Positions 26,712 to 35,635 are shown, counted from the first letter of the stretch. The stretch: 47,163 nt of DNA from Phormidium sp. FACHB-1136 (GCF_014697375.1 NZ_JACJRS010000045.1:1-47163); one strand, 5' to 3'. Translations and numbers: made by a program. The notes: a model not told the origin generated them from the letters alone.

Positions 26712-27524
26712 CTAGCTGGGATGCCTGTCAACGGGATGCATGTCAACGGCGGCTTGGAAGGCATCCCAGGCGAGTACATCCTGCATGAGGGATCGATAGC
26801 CGAGGACGTTGGGGTGCAGCCCATCGGCAGAGAGGCGATCCCGCCACCAGGCATCCCCTCGGTGTAGCCAGAGATCCATCACATCGAGGTAGGGAATATT
26901 GTGGCTTTCGCAGGCGAGACGGGTGGCCTCCTTGTAGCGCCACTGCTCCCGCTGGGAATAGTACAGTACTTCAGAAAAGGGCATGGCCGCTTCGTTGACG
27001 GGCACCATCCCCACAAACAGCACCGGACAAAGCTGACGGGCCTCGGCCAGCAGATCGGCGAGGGTTTGCTCAAACTCGTCAACGTCGGTGTAGTTGCGAC
27101 CGAGGGCACGCCCCACGCGGGCGGAATCGTTGGTGCCCACGGAAATCACTAGGCGGTCGGGCAGACGGTTGCGAATTTCTCCCCGATAGCGAAACTCATG
27201 GGCGAGGCGTTCCCGCACCTGACTGGCCCGATCTCCCCGTACCCCTAGGTTATAAAACACCGCTCCGGGGGTGCCCGGTTCCATGGCCCTGCGTCGCAGC
27301 CGCTCCACCCAGCCGCCCCCCTCTGGATCACCATAGCCGTAGACCAAGCTATCGCCCACCACCACCACCTTCTGGGGATGGACGTGGCGCAGGGAAATGC
27401 CGGACTGGGGTTGGGCAGAACCAACGGGGGAAGGGGTTGCTAACATGCAGAGAGTCCCAAGACCGAAAACAGCAACGGCGGCGCGGCTATCGCACCGAAC
27501 CCACCGGGCTAACACTGGGGGCAT
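26712..27524 (-). CDS. Secreted SGNH/GDSL-type hydrolase
   Basis: Esterase/lipase-like enzyme of 270 aa with an N-terminal signal region (AAVAVFGLGTLCMLATPSPVGSA). Block I VVVGDSLVYGYGDPEGGGW carries the catalytic Ser, block II has the oxyanion Gly in NLGVRGDRASQV, block III is SVGTND with the Asn, and block V is DGLHPN with the Asp/His pair. All four catalytic blocks are present, so it should be active. Possible roles are deacetylation of exopolysaccharide or lipid hydrolysis. It is in line with, but 90 bp downstream of, the exosortase-associated gene. Confidence 0.9.
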   Translation of the reverse strand: MPPVLARWVRCDSRAAVAVFGLGTLCMLATPSPVGSAQPQSGISLRHVHPQKVVVVGDSLVYGYGDPEGGGWVERLRRRAMEPGTPGAVFYNLGVRGDRASQVRERLAHEFRYRGEIRNRLPDRLVISVGTNDSARVGRALGRNYTDVDEFEQTLADLLAEARQLCPVLFVGMVPVNEAAMPFSEVLYYSQREQWRYKEATRLACESHNIPYLDVMDLWLHRGDAWWRDRLSADGLHPNVLGYRSLMQDVLAWDAFQAAVDMHPVDRHPS

Positions 27525-27613
27525 CCTAGCGTGACCGGGGATAATTGTTTCAATAGTTTACATAATTCCTTCCCAATTCCACGTTTCTCCAGCCCCTAGG
27601 CCGAGGGAAAGAG

Positions 27614-28342
27614 CTAGTTTTGGGGCTCAACCCCACCCAGGAAGGCGGTTACGTGCTGATGCACCTCTCCTCCCAGTTCAGCCATCCAAGCCTGGTAGGG
27701 GTTAACGTCGGCTAGGGGCGGGACGGGCACCAGCAGGGTGACCGCTACCCAGGGGGTGAGGGTGTGGGTGGTGAGTTGGGATCGCTGGTTGGCCCAGAAC
27801 CAGCGCCGAGGAGCTGGGTGGCCTCCCCCCGGCCAGGCATACCACTGTAGGGCCACAAAGGTCTGCTGACGGTTGTGGCCCTGAATCCAATTGGCTTGGA
27901 CGGGAAGGGGGTGTTGCCCATCGCGTAATTGGAGACGCTGTCGTCGTTCCACCCGCCAGTTTTGGACTCCGGCCAGGTCTACCCATTCCACCTGGGGTTG
28001 GTTGTTGTGCCAGGGCTGAGGATACAGCAATACCACCATCTGCTGGGCTAGGGCGGTGGCGTTGGTGGTGGTGTATTCATTCACGCTCCAGTCTTGGCGG
28101 TTGAGGGGAATTACCTGATGCTGAGGCGGCGACCAGTGGGGAATCTCCAGACCGTTGTTCCGCAGAGTGTTCAGGGCGGCAAGGTCAGCGTCTGTGAGTT
28201 GGGGAGCCGTCACCCAGGGCCATTGCCCCGTGAGGTAGGCGGGGGCCATCACCGCTGCCATCAGCACCATCAACAGCGCCACGAGGCCCGGTTTGACCCA
28301 GCGCATCGGCAGACTAGGGGCAGGGGAGGAACTGGGAGTCAT
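27614..28342 (-). CDS. Cyanoexosortase system-associated protein
   Basis: 242-aa protein with one N-terminal TM segment (PGLVALLMVLMAAVMAPAYL) and a soluble extracytoplasmic part rich in Trp (VEWVDLAGVQNWRVERRQR, FVALQWYAWPGGGHPAPRRWFW). This form (TM anchor, W-rich mid-part, AVTLLVPVP near the end) fits the partner proteins encoded directly after cyanoexosortase genes, and the position after the exosortase gene on the same strand supports it. Such partners resemble EpsI-type proteins. Biochemical role unknown. Confidence 0.75.
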   Translation of the reverse strand: MTPSSSPAPSLPMRWVKPGLVALLMVLMAAVMAPAYLTGQWPWVTAPQLTDADLAALNTLRNNGLEIPHWSPPQHQVIPLNRQDWSVNEYTTTNATALAQQMVVLLYPQPWHNNQPQVEWVDLAGVQNWRVERRQRLQLRDGQHPLPVQANWIQGHNRQQTFVALQWYAWPGGGHPAPRRWFWANQRSQLTTHTLTPWVAVTLLVPVPPLADVNPYQAWMAELGGEVHQHVTAFLGGVEPQN

Positions 28343-28442
28343 CGCTTCGGGGTCGCTAGGGAACGGGAACGTAGGACGGCGGTTTCGGTGGTGGATAATG
28401 GCGGCTGAGGATCAGCGGCGGATAATGGCGGCAAGCCAGCCC

Positions 28443-29324
28443 CTATACCGAGGCTGGGGTACGGCCATCGAGCTTCAGGGTTGGCGGCACGTAATGGCGA
28501 ATCAGCCGCAGCCACAGAATGAGCGACATCAGCAGCAGAGCCGAGTAGAGGTCGCCCCCCCAGCTATCGTGCAGCCAGACAAAAAGGTCGGTGTAGCCCA
28601 TGCCATGGAAGTAGCTGAGCAGGGCATTGCGGATAATGTTGCCCACCACGCTAACGGCCACGGTGCCGCCAAAAAAGAGACCCATCCATAGCCTTGAGGT
28701 GTAGGCTCCCGTCCAGTAGGCCAGCATCAGGGCGACATAGAGACTGGTGAACAGCATTTTGAGCCCCGCACAGTGGGGGGCCACCTCCACGGTTTGGCCA
28801 TTGACATAGAGATAAATCTGATCAACGGTGACGTTGACCCCCACCTGGGTGAGCAAAAACCCCGCCACAGCGGCAATAAACCGTTGCAGTGGCAGAATGT
28901 AGGGCTCAATCAGGTAGGGCAGTTGGGTGGGGGTGGCTAGGGCTACTAGCAGCAGGGGCATCTTTTGCAGCCGCAGCCCCGGCATCCCCTTCAGGGAGAG
29001 GCACAGTCCCGCCAGCATCAGCGGCAGGGAAAGGTTCATCCAGTCTGGGAGCCCGGTGAGGTACAGAAGACCAGCCAGCAGCACCAGCCCCGGCCCAACG
29101 GGATGACACTGGGGAGCCAGCCGTTGCCAATCCGTGCGCTTTTCCCAAACGATGTAGGCTGCAAAGGGCAACCCCAGCAGCCCATGGCTAAAGTACTCGT
29201 GCTGAATACTGATCGACTTATTCAGCCAGCCATCCACCCAATGCATCAGTAGCGGGCCATAGAGCAACGCGATCAAGGCCGTAATCAGCCAAGACAGGGA
29301 GGGGACAGGGCGACGGGAGAGCAT
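28443..29324 (-). CDS. Cyanoexosortase (probably B-type)
   Basis: Polytopic membrane transpeptidase-like enzyme that processes PEP-CTERM-type sorting signals and couples protein export with exopolysaccharide synthesis. 293 aa with about eight TM segments. The predicted catalytic triad is intact: Cys185 (VAPHCAGLKMLFTSL), Arg232 (GNIIRNALLSYFHG) and His252 (FVWLHDSWGGDLYS). The N-terminal EYFSHGLLGLPFAAYIVWEKR suits the cyanoexosortase B subgroup, but this was judged by eye. No protein with an obvious PEP-CTERM tail is encoded in the window. Confidence 0.86.
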   Translation of the reverse strand: MLSRRPVPSLSWLITALIALLYGPLLMHWVDGWLNKSISIQHEYFSHGLLGLPFAAYIVWEKRTDWQRLAPQCHPVGPGLVLLAGLLYLTGLPDWMNLSLPLMLAGLCLSLKGMPGLRLQKMPLLLVALATPTQLPYLIEPYILPLQRFIAAVAGFLLTQVGVNVTVDQIYLYVNGQTVEVAPHCAGLKMLFTSLYVALMLAYWTGAYTSRLWMGLFFGGTVAVSVVGNIIRNALLSYFHGMGYTDLFVWLHDSWGGDLYSALLLMSLILWLRLIRHYVPPTLKLDGRTPASV

Positions 29325-29422
29325 AGGCCGGGTTGGGTTACAGCAGGAGATCGGACAATCTATCTGGGGTGGTGCGGCGGCAATCAGGAGAAACGGTCAA
29401 GACGTAACGGCTAACGTCTACC

Positions 29423-30598
29423 TCACCCCAGGGCCGAGGTCAGCGGGGCGGATGAGGCTGAGAGAACTGTCTCTAGCATAGCGTCTACCACCTGATCGAC
29501 CTGGGCTTCTGTAAGGCCGGGGTACATCGGTAGGGAGAGAATTTCCTGGCTGAGGGCTTCGGACTGGGGAAAGGCACCGGGGCCATAGCCTAGGTTGGCA
29601 AAGGCGGGTTGTCGATGGCAGGGAATGGGGTAGTGAATGCCCGTTTGAATCTGCTGCTCCCCTAAACGGGCCTGGAGATCGTCGCGGCGGAGGGGGCAGT
29701 CCGCCGTGACCCGCACCACGTAGAGATGGTAGACATGGCCGGGGCCAGCCTCGTTGCGGATGGGAACAATGCCGTGTTCGACTAGGGGGGCGAGTTTGCG
29801 GTCGTAGGCTTGGCCCAGGGTATTACGGGCTTGGTTCCAGGCGGGCAGGTGGGGCAGTTTTACGTTCAAGACAGCGGCCTGGAGGGTATCTAAACGGCTG
29901 TTGGTGCCTGCGGGATCGGTGTGGTAGTACTTGCGGCTGGCCCCATAGTTACGCAGGGAACGCACGGTCTGGGCCACCGTTTCCTCGGAGGTCACCACCA
30001 GGCCCCCATCCCCGAAGGCACCGAGGTTTTTGCTGGGATAGAAACTAAAGGCCGCCCCCTGCCCTAGGGATCCCGCCCGTTGGCCTTCCCGTTCCGCCAG
30101 ATGGGCCTGGGCGGCGTCTTCAAAGAGGATCAGATCATACTGTTCCGCCAGGGTGCGCAACCCCTGGGGCGACACCATTTGGCCATAGAGGTGGACGGGA
30201 ATGATCGCCTTGGTGCGAGGGGTGATGGCCCGCTGGGCGGCGTCCAAATCGATCAGAGCGGTGGCCCGGTCGCAATCCACCAAGACGGGCGTTGCACCGC
30301 AGCGCAAGACGCCAATCAGCGTGGCCACAAAGGTATTGGCCGGAAGAATCACCTCATCCCCCGGCCCCAGGCCACAGGCGATTAGCCCCAGCGCCAAGGC
30401 ATCGGTGCCACAGCCCACCCCCACCCCAAACCGCCCCTGGCAGGCGGCGGCAAAGCGGGCCTCAAAGTCCGCCACGGCTCGACCTAAGACAAAATCCCCG
30501 TCCGTCATCACCTGGGCCAGGGCCGCTTGTAGGGCGCTAGATAGGGGACGATGCTGCCAATCGAGATCCACAAAGGGGATGGGGGCCAGGGCGGTCAT
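29423..30598 (-). CDS. DegT/DnrJ/EryC1/StrS-family aminotransferase
   Basis: PLP-dependent sugar aminotransferase, 391 aa, acting on nucleotide-linked keto-sugars for surface polysaccharides. The cofactor Lys is K190 in FSFYPSKNLGAFGDGG. Other landmarks are FVDLDWQH at the start, GVGCGTDALALGL, GDEVILPANTFVAT, FEDAAQAHLA and the C-terminal HYPIPCHRQPAF. ATG 30598 is chosen over an upstream TTG. The location beside the exosortase pair suggests a role in making the exported polymer; the sugar substrate cannot be read from sequence. Confidence 0.93.
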   Translation of the reverse strand: MTALAPIPFVDLDWQHRPLSSALQAALAQVMTDGDFVLGRAVADFEARFAAACQGRFGVGVGCGTDALALGLIACGLGPGDEVILPANTFVATLIGVLRCGATPVLVDCDRATALIDLDAAQRAITPRTKAIIPVHLYGQMVSPQGLRTLAEQYDLILFEDAAQAHLAEREGQRAGSLGQGAAFSFYPSKNLGAFGDGGLVVTSEETVAQTVRSLRNYGASRKYYHTDPAGTNSRLDTLQAAVLNVKLPHLPAWNQARNTLGQAYDRKLAPLVEHGIVPIRNEAGPGHVYHLYVVRVTADCPLRRDDLQARLGEQQIQTGIHYPIPCHRQPAFANLGYGPGAFPQSEALSQEILSLPMYPGLTEAQVDQVVDAMLETVLSASSAPLTSALG

Positions 30599-30815
30599 AG
30601 GCAAACCTGTCGGAGGGGAATAGGGTTAGGGTGCCCCAATTTTCGCCTAAGCCATCAGGGTTTCGGGATAGATGCCCAAAAAATTACCGTATATTTGCTG
30701 ATTTTCCATGGCTCCGTAGGATTCATTCCCCAGGGATGCCAACACTCCCCTGGGGCGATAGACTGGGGGATCACACGCGGGCATCGCCACTGTTCTTTCA
30801 TGATCGAGATCCCCC

Positions 30816-31157
30816 ATGGACTTTGACACCGCCCACCAGTTTTTACTTCAGCAAACCCTCTCCCCCGCCGCCGACCAGCGGGAAACCTTCATCGCCTGTC
30901 TACACCAGGGGAAGCCTCCCATTCCCGGTCAGGTCACCTCGCTGTTGCTTGCCCTTAAGGTGATCTACGAAGCCCTCAAGGATGAACCCGTGCTAGATCG
31001 CACCCTGCTCAAGGCGCTGCTGGTGCTGATTGACGACAGCGGCCATCTCTATCGCCAGGGCACCACCGAGGGCGTGATTTGGCCCCCCCTGCTAGAGGAC
31101 GACCTCACCCGCCTACGTCAATCGGCCCGCGCCATCGTCACCGGACAAACTGAGTAG
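30816..31157 (+). CDS. Conserved cyanobacterial-type hypothetical protein
   Basis: 113 aa, mostly helical by composition, no signal peptide or TM segment. I do not recognise a domain. It starts MDFDTAHQFLLQQTLSPAADQ and ends with ARAIVTGQTE; an acidic middle (EALKDEPVLDRTLLKALLVLIDDSG) may be an amphipathic helix. Its stop is 7 bp before the TIGR04282-type gene, so the two are probably one operon. Good coding character and spacing support a real gene. Confidence 0.7.
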   Translation: MDFDTAHQFLLQQTLSPAADQRETFIACLHQGKPPIPGQVTSLLLALKVIYEALKDEPVLDRTLLKALLVLIDDSGHLYRQGTTEGVIWPPLLEDDLTRLRQSARAIVTGQTE

Positions 31158-31164
31158 GCCAACC

Positions 31165-31800
31165 ATGACGTTATCGACCCGCGCCTGTGTGCTGGTGTTT
31201 GCCCGCTACCCCACCCCAGGGCAAGCCAAAACCCGCCTGATTCCTGCCCTGGGGCCAGCGGGGGCGGCGCAGTTATATCAACACCTGGCGGAACGGGTGA
31301 TTACCCAGGCGCGAGCAATCCCCCACCCTGTGGACCTTGCCCTGTGGTACAGCGGGGCCACGGCAGATGCCATGCAGAATTGGTTAGGCGACGACCTGAT
31401 CTACTGCCCCCAACCGGAGGGCGACCTGGGCCACCGCCTCGCCACTGCCATGGATTGGGCCTTTGCCCAGGGCTATACCGCCGCCCTCGTCATCGGCACC
31501 GACTGCCCCGCCCTAGAAGCCACTATCCTCCACCAGGCATTAGCGGCCCTCGCGGCAGGATCCGACCTCGTCCTTGGCCCCGCCCAGGATGGGGGCTATT
31601 ATCTCCTAGGACTCACCTCCCCCCAGCCCGCCCTGTTTGAGAACATTACCTGGAGCACGGCGGCAGTCCTAACCCAAACCCTAGCCCAAGCCAAACGCCT
31701 CCACCTCACCCCCACCTACCTGCCCACCCTCCACGACATCGACACCCCAGCAGACTTAGTCCATCTCCCCCCCTCCTGTACCCCTCTGCGGCATGCCTAA
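31165..31800 (+). CDS. TIGR04282-type (DUF2064) nucleotidyl/glycosyltransferase-like protein
   Basis: 211-aa GT-A/nucleotidyltransferase-fold protein of the family named for arsenosugar biosynthesis. Typical motifs are VFARYPTPGQAKTRL at the N-terminus, ALVIGTDCPALEATIL (metal-binding DxD-like centre), LGPAQDGGYYLLGL and TWSTAAVLTQTL. Followed after 50 bp by the TIGR04283-type partner, the usual pairing. Despite the family name there is no arsM/arsS gene nearby, so the product could be another modified sugar. Confidence 0.88.
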   Translation: MTLSTRACVLVFARYPTPGQAKTRLIPALGPAGAAQLYQHLAERVITQARAIPHPVDLALWYSGATADAMQNWLGDDLIYCPQPEGDLGHRLATAMDWAFAQGYTAALVIGTDCPALEATILHQALAALAAGSDLVLGPAQDGGYYLLGLTSPQPALFENITWSTAAVLTQTLAQAKRLHLTPTYLPTLHDIDTPADLVHLPPSCTPLRHA

Positions 31801-31807
31801 CGCCACG

Positions 31808-31850
31808 TCCTAACCCGACTCCCGACTCCCGACTCCCCACTCCCTAACCC
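31808..31850. repeat. Short tandem repeat (cgactcc units)
   Basis: Three near-perfect copies of cccgactc followed by ccactccc lie between the two glycosyltransferase genes. A related tract is at 10277-10322. Slippage-prone, no coding role. Confidence 0.7.
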
Positions 31851-32540
31851 GTGCCCCACCCCGCCACGATTTCCATCATCATCCCCACCCTCAACGAAGG
31901 GGCAACCCTGGGGCATACCCTAGAGCGCCTACCCTGGGGGCCAACCCTGGAGGTGATTGTGGCCGATGGCGGCAGTACGGATGAGACCTGCGCCATCGCC
32001 GAGGGCTGGGGTGCCCAGGTGGTGGTGGCTACGGGGGGACGGGGGGCGCAGCTTAACCAGGGGGCGGCGGTGGCCCAGGGCGAGATTGTGCTGTTTCTCC
32101 ATGCCGATACCCAACTGCCGCCTAATTTTGAGCCCCTAGTGCGGCAAACCCTGGCTCAACCGGGGGTGGTGGCTGGAGCCTTTGACCTCGCGATTGATGG
32201 CCCTGGCTGGGGGTTGCGCTGGGTGGAATGGGGGGTGAAATGGCGTTCCCGTTGGCTGCATTTGCCCTACGGCGACCAAGCCCTCTTTCTCACCGCCGAC
32301 CGCTTTCACCGGATGGGTGGTTTTGCCAAGCTGCCGATTATGGAAGACTTTGACCTCGTGCAGCGCCTCAACCGTCAGGGTCGCTTGGCCATGGTGCCTG
32401 TCCCTGTGCTCACCTCCAGTCGCCGTTGGCAGCGTCTAGGGGTATGGCGTACCACCCTGGCCAACCAGGTCATGGTGGCGGGGTATGGCCTAGGGCTGGA
32501 TGTGCAGAACCTCGCCCACTGGTACCGTCGCCTAGGCTAG
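31851..32540 (+). CDS. TIGR04283-type family 2 glycosyltransferase
   Basis: 229-aa GT2 enzyme. ISIIIPTLNEGATLGHTLERLP is the nucleotide-binding strand, VIVADGGSTDET and VLFLHADTQLPPNF hold the acidic/metal motif, and YGDQALFLTADRFHRMGGFAKLPIMEDFDLVQRLNRQG has the ED catalytic region. The GTG at 31851 is the likely start (a repeat tract lies directly upstream, no clear SD). Works with the preceding TIGR04282-type protein in a short modified-sugar pathway, often annotated as arsenosugar biosynthesis. The C-terminus ends soon after ANQVMVAGYGLG. Confidence 0.88.
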   Translation: MPHPATISIIIPTLNEGATLGHTLERLPWGPTLEVIVADGGSTDETCAIAEGWGAQVVVATGGRGAQLNQGAAVAQGEIVLFLHADTQLPPNFEPLVRQTLAQPGVVAGAFDLAIDGPGWGLRWVEWGVKWRSRWLHLPYGDQALFLTADRFHRMGGFAKLPIMEDFDLVQRLNRQGRLAMVPVPVLTSSRRWQRLGVWRTTLANQVMVAGYGLGLDVQNLAHWYRRLG

Positions 32541-32626
32541 GTTGATCAGCCCATCGAGGCATGGAACCCTAGGGCGGGTTATCCAACGGCTTGAGTGAAG
32601 GTTGACCCGTTAGACACTTGGCCGAT

Positions 32627-33280
32627 TTAAGGGCGCTGGAGCCAAACACCCCAGAGACCAGCGGCCTTTGCGCCGTGGAAGTCGTCCCCTTCGCTATCGC
32701 CCAGGTGCCAAGCTTGGGAGGGGTCGCAGCGGTGTTTTTGCAAGGCGGTTCGGAAAATCAGCGGGTTGGGTTTGGCGGCTCCGGCCTCAGAGGAAATAGT
32801 CACAGACTGGAAGAAGTCGGCCAGGTGCAGGGCTTCTAGCACCTTATATAAACGGGAATCGAAATTAGAAATAATTCCTAGCTCAATGCTGCGCCGCTGC
32901 CAACGTTGTAGGGCGACGGGCACATCGGGGTAGACCTTCCAGGGGGCGGCGGTGGCGAAGTGGGCGTAGAGGTCGGCAAAGAAGCTGTCGAAATCCACAA
33001 ATTGGTCAATCACCCCGGCGCTGCTGAAGGTTTGCTGGGCCAGCACGCGCCACCAGTGGTATTCCCGCTGGGGAATGGTCGCAGGGTCGCAGCCGGGGAA
33101 GACCATTTCTGGGGCAGCGCTGAAGGTGCGGAAGAAAGCCTGGTTCAGAGCCTTGGCATCAGCCGTGACCCCATGGCGCTGGGCAATGTTGGCATAAATA
33201 TCCCCTACACTGCCCGCCACCCCAAATAGGGTGCCCACGGCATCGAGAAAAATGACTTGGGGCAGGGGGGTGTAGGTCAT
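32627..33280 (-). CDS. HAD-superfamily hydrolase, subfamily IA
   Basis: 217-aa phosphatase-like protein. Motif I is VIFLDAVGTLF (nucleophile Asp, with the D-x-V-G-T form of REG-2-like members), motif II Ser/Asn region LGIISNFDSR, motif III Lys in GAAKPNPLIF, and motif IV HLGDSEGDDFHGAKAAG. Helical cap domain lies between ~20 and 100. Substrate not predictable. It is divergent from guaD across a 267-bp spacer. Confidence 0.9.
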   Translation of the reverse strand: MTYTPLPQVIFLDAVGTLFGVAGSVGDIYANIAQRHGVTADAKALNQAFFRTFSAAPEMVFPGCDPATIPQREYHWWRVLAQQTFSSAGVIDQFVDFDSFFADLYAHFATAAPWKVYPDVPVALQRWQRRSIELGIISNFDSRLYKVLEALHLADFFQSVTISSEAGAAKPNPLIFRTALQKHRCDPSQAWHLGDSEGDDFHGAKAAGLWGVWLQRP

Positions 33281-33547
33281 GGCCGGAATGCTTCAAACTA
33301 CGGGCGTTTTTGGGGTAGATGAGCCGATTATAAACGGCCCTAGCAGGAATGATCGGGCCAAAACGTCGAGTTGAAACAATATCCCTGCAAGACTTTCAGC
33401 GCTTGTGTTAGGAAAATCAGGCACTCTACCAAACACCGTCGCAGCACTCCAACCATAGCGGCTACCGTTGTCATCTCCTCGTCCAGGTGGGACAATCCCA
33501 TGAACGATCCCACCCAGCTCACGTTTCTAGCACCGTCAGGATAGCCC

Positions 33548-34891
33548 ATGGGTCAACCCTCTGCCCCTTCCGTACCCAGCCCCAGCCTTGTCCTGCGGGG
33601 AACCCTGATCGACTGCGTGGCCGACCCGTTTTTTGTGCCAGAATCCGAGGCTGTACGCTACATTCCCGATGGCCTGTTGGTGATCGAAAACGGCCACATT
33701 GCCGCCCTTGGCCCTTTTGCCGACCTGTATTCCGCCTATCAACACCTGCCCCTGGTGGACTATTCCGGCCACCTGATCACCCCCGGCTTTATTGATACCC
33801 ACATTCACTATCCCCAAACCGGGATGATTGCCGCCTACGGGGAGCAGTTGTTGGCATGGCTGAACCAATACACCTTTCCCACCGAGCGCCAGTTCCAAGA
33901 CCCGACCTACGCCCGCCAAGTGGCCGATCTGTTTTTGGATGAACTGCTGAAAAACGGCACCACCACGGCCCTAGTGTTCGCAGCGGTGTTTCCCGAATCC
34001 GTAGATGCTTTTTTTGAAGCGGCCCTGGCCCGTAATCTACGCATGATCAGCGGCAAGGTGCTGATGGATTGCAACGCGCCAGACTACCTGCGGGATACGG
34101 CCCAGACGGGCTATGACCAATCCAAAGCGCTCATCGAAAAGTGGCACGGTCGAGGTCGGCTGCTCTATGCCGTTACTCCCCGCTTTGCCGCCACCTCCAC
34201 CGAGGCCCAACTGAAAGCTGCCGCAAAGCTGCTAGACGAATTCCCGGACCTGTATTTGCACACCCACCTCTCGGAAAATGTCAACGAAGTGGCCTGGATT
34301 CGGGAGTTGTTCCCCCAATACGACGGCTATTTAGATGTCTATGACCAAACGGGCCTCGTGCGGGAACGGTCGGTGTTTGCCCATGGCGTTCAGCTTACCG
34401 ATGAGGAGTTTCGCCGCCTCTCCCAAGCCAAGGCCGCGATTTCCTTTTGCCCCACCTCCAACCTGTTTCTAGGCAGTGGGCTGTTTCGCATCGAGCAGGC
34501 CAAATCCACCGAACACCCGGTCAACGTGGGCTTAGGAACAGACGTGGGCGCAGGCACCAGTTTTTCCCTCCTGCAAACCGCCAACGAAGCCTACAAGGTT
34601 GCCCAACTGCGCGGCCAAAAGCTCTCGGCCTTCAAAGCCCTGTTTTTGGCCACCCTAGGCGGTGCCCAGGCCCTGTGTTTGGACGACAAAATCGGCAGCT
34701 TTAACCCCGGTAACGAGGCCGATATCGTTGTCCTCAACCCCCAGGCCACGCCCCTGCTGGCCCTCCGCAACCCAGCCCCCCTGGAGCATGACCTAGCCAC
34801 CATCGCCGATCCCCTCTTCTCCCTGCTAATCATGGGCGACGACCGAGCCATCGCCGCCACCTACATCCTGGGTCAGCGGGTTAACCCGTAG
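33548..34891 (+). CDS. guaD: Guanine deaminase
   Basis: Zn-dependent amidohydrolase converting guanine to xanthine in purine salvage/degradation. 447 aa. Metal ligands are seen in ITPGFIDTHIHYPQTG (HxH), the LHTHLSEN motif, FAHGVQLTDEE and GLGTDVGAGTSFSLL (Asp). PTSNLFLGSGLF is specific to guanine deaminases. The C-terminal beta-sandwich is present with PGNEADIVVLNP. ATG 33548. Convergent with the small Cys-rich protein gene. Confidence 0.94.
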   Translation: MGQPSAPSVPSPSLVLRGTLIDCVADPFFVPESEAVRYIPDGLLVIENGHIAALGPFADLYSAYQHLPLVDYSGHLITPGFIDTHIHYPQTGMIAAYGEQLLAWLNQYTFPTERQFQDPTYARQVADLFLDELLKNGTTTALVFAAVFPESVDAFFEAALARNLRMISGKVLMDCNAPDYLRDTAQTGYDQSKALIEKWHGRGRLLYAVTPRFAATSTEAQLKAAAKLLDEFPDLYLHTHLSENVNEVAWIRELFPQYDGYLDVYDQTGLVRERSVFAHGVQLTDEEFRRLSQAKAAISFCPTSNLFLGSGLFRIEQAKSTEHPVNVGLGTDVGAGTSFSLLQTANEAYKVAQLRGQKLSAFKALFLATLGGAQALCLDDKIGSFNPGNEADIVVLNPQATPLLALRNPAPLEHDLATIADPLFSLLIMGDDRAIAATYILGQRVNP

Positions 34892-34927
34892 GATCGTCCT
34901 GCCCTGGTTGGGATTCGCCCGGTCGTC

Positions 34928-35131
34928 CTAGTCCTCAGGTAGCACCCACTTGGGCGGCTGGGAGGCCCGCTCCAACATCTTGCGCCGCACCGCTTCGTCG
35001 GCCATCTCCAGCATTTTATCGAGGGAGGTGTCGGCAATAAATTTGCTGGCTTCCTCGGTGTACTTGAGGTTAGGGCATTCATCACCCAAAATACAGCCGT
35101 CTCGGCAATCTACCGCACAGTTAATGGCCAT
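34928..35131 (-). CDS. Small Cys-rich conserved protein
   Basis: 67-aa protein starting MAINCAVDCRDGCILGDECPNLKYTEEASKFI. The four cysteines in the first ~20 residues (C-x3-C-x3-C-x5-C) suggest metal or Fe-S binding; the rest is helical (TSLDKMLEMADEAVRRKMLERA). Start ATG 35131 is preceded by aggag. The pattern is familiar from cyanobacterial hypothetical proteins, but no function is known to me. Confidence 0.78.
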   Translation of the reverse strand: MAINCAVDCRDGCILGDECPNLKYTEEASKFIADTSLDKMLEMADEAVRRKMLERASQPPKWVLPED

Positions 35132-35219
35132 GGTGCTGTTTTCTCCTGCGTCGCGCAATTTGAAGGAAGGGAATATTCCTTGGAAAATTGTAACAACCTA
35201 AACCATCCCCATCGACCCC

Positions 35220-35464
35220 ATGCTGTCTCGCTGGCCTCTGTGGATTCTCGGTCTTACGCTGCTGACCCTGCTGGGGCTGGCCTATGGCTGCTGACCCTGC
35301 TGGGGCTGACCTATGGCTATGGCCTGGGTCTACCTCCCTTTGGCGCTTTAGGAACGGAGGTTTTCCCATCACCCATTGAGAGGCTGGGATGCGCCCCAGG
35401 GGCCATGCCTGGGAGGACAACGGCAGAAGCCCTACTCAGATTCCGTCAATTGGATTTACAGTAG
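35220..35464 (+). pseudogene. Small membrane-anchored ORF frameshifted by a 29-bp tandem duplication
   Basis: From ATG 35220 the frame encodes MLSRWPLWILGLTLLTLL..., a signal/TM segment, and hits TGA inside the second copy of a 29-bp repeat. Removing one copy fuses it to a downstream frame (TYGYGLGLPPFGALGTEV...) ending at 35464, giving ~71 aa. I do not recognise the product and the gene status is uncertain; the duplication is certain. Confidence 0.4.
35258..35315. repeat. 29-bp tandem direct repeat, two copies
   Basis: Copies 35258-35286 and 35287-35315 begin gctgctgaccctgctggggc and differ at one base (g at 35280, a at 35309). The unit length is not a multiple of three. Confidence 0.95.
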
Positions 35465-35635
35465 TAGGTATAACAATTGCATTGTCCTGCTGGATCCTAA
35501 GGGGTTATCCGGCCTCGGTGCTCAACCCACAGGGCAATAATAGGCAAACCATTAAGATAAGCAGACCATAGATAAGCGGACAAAATAATACGCGGATCAT
35601 CTTCAACCCTCCTCGGCTTTGCCTCCGCCGCTGCC

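Noticed and set aside
33340..33549. 69-codon minus-strand frame between HAD and guaD
   Set aside because: No motif, poor start context, overlaps the guaD upstream region.
34880..34935. Imperfect hairpin between guaD and the small Cys-rich gene as bidirectional terminator
   Set aside because: Stem is interrupted and no T-run follows.
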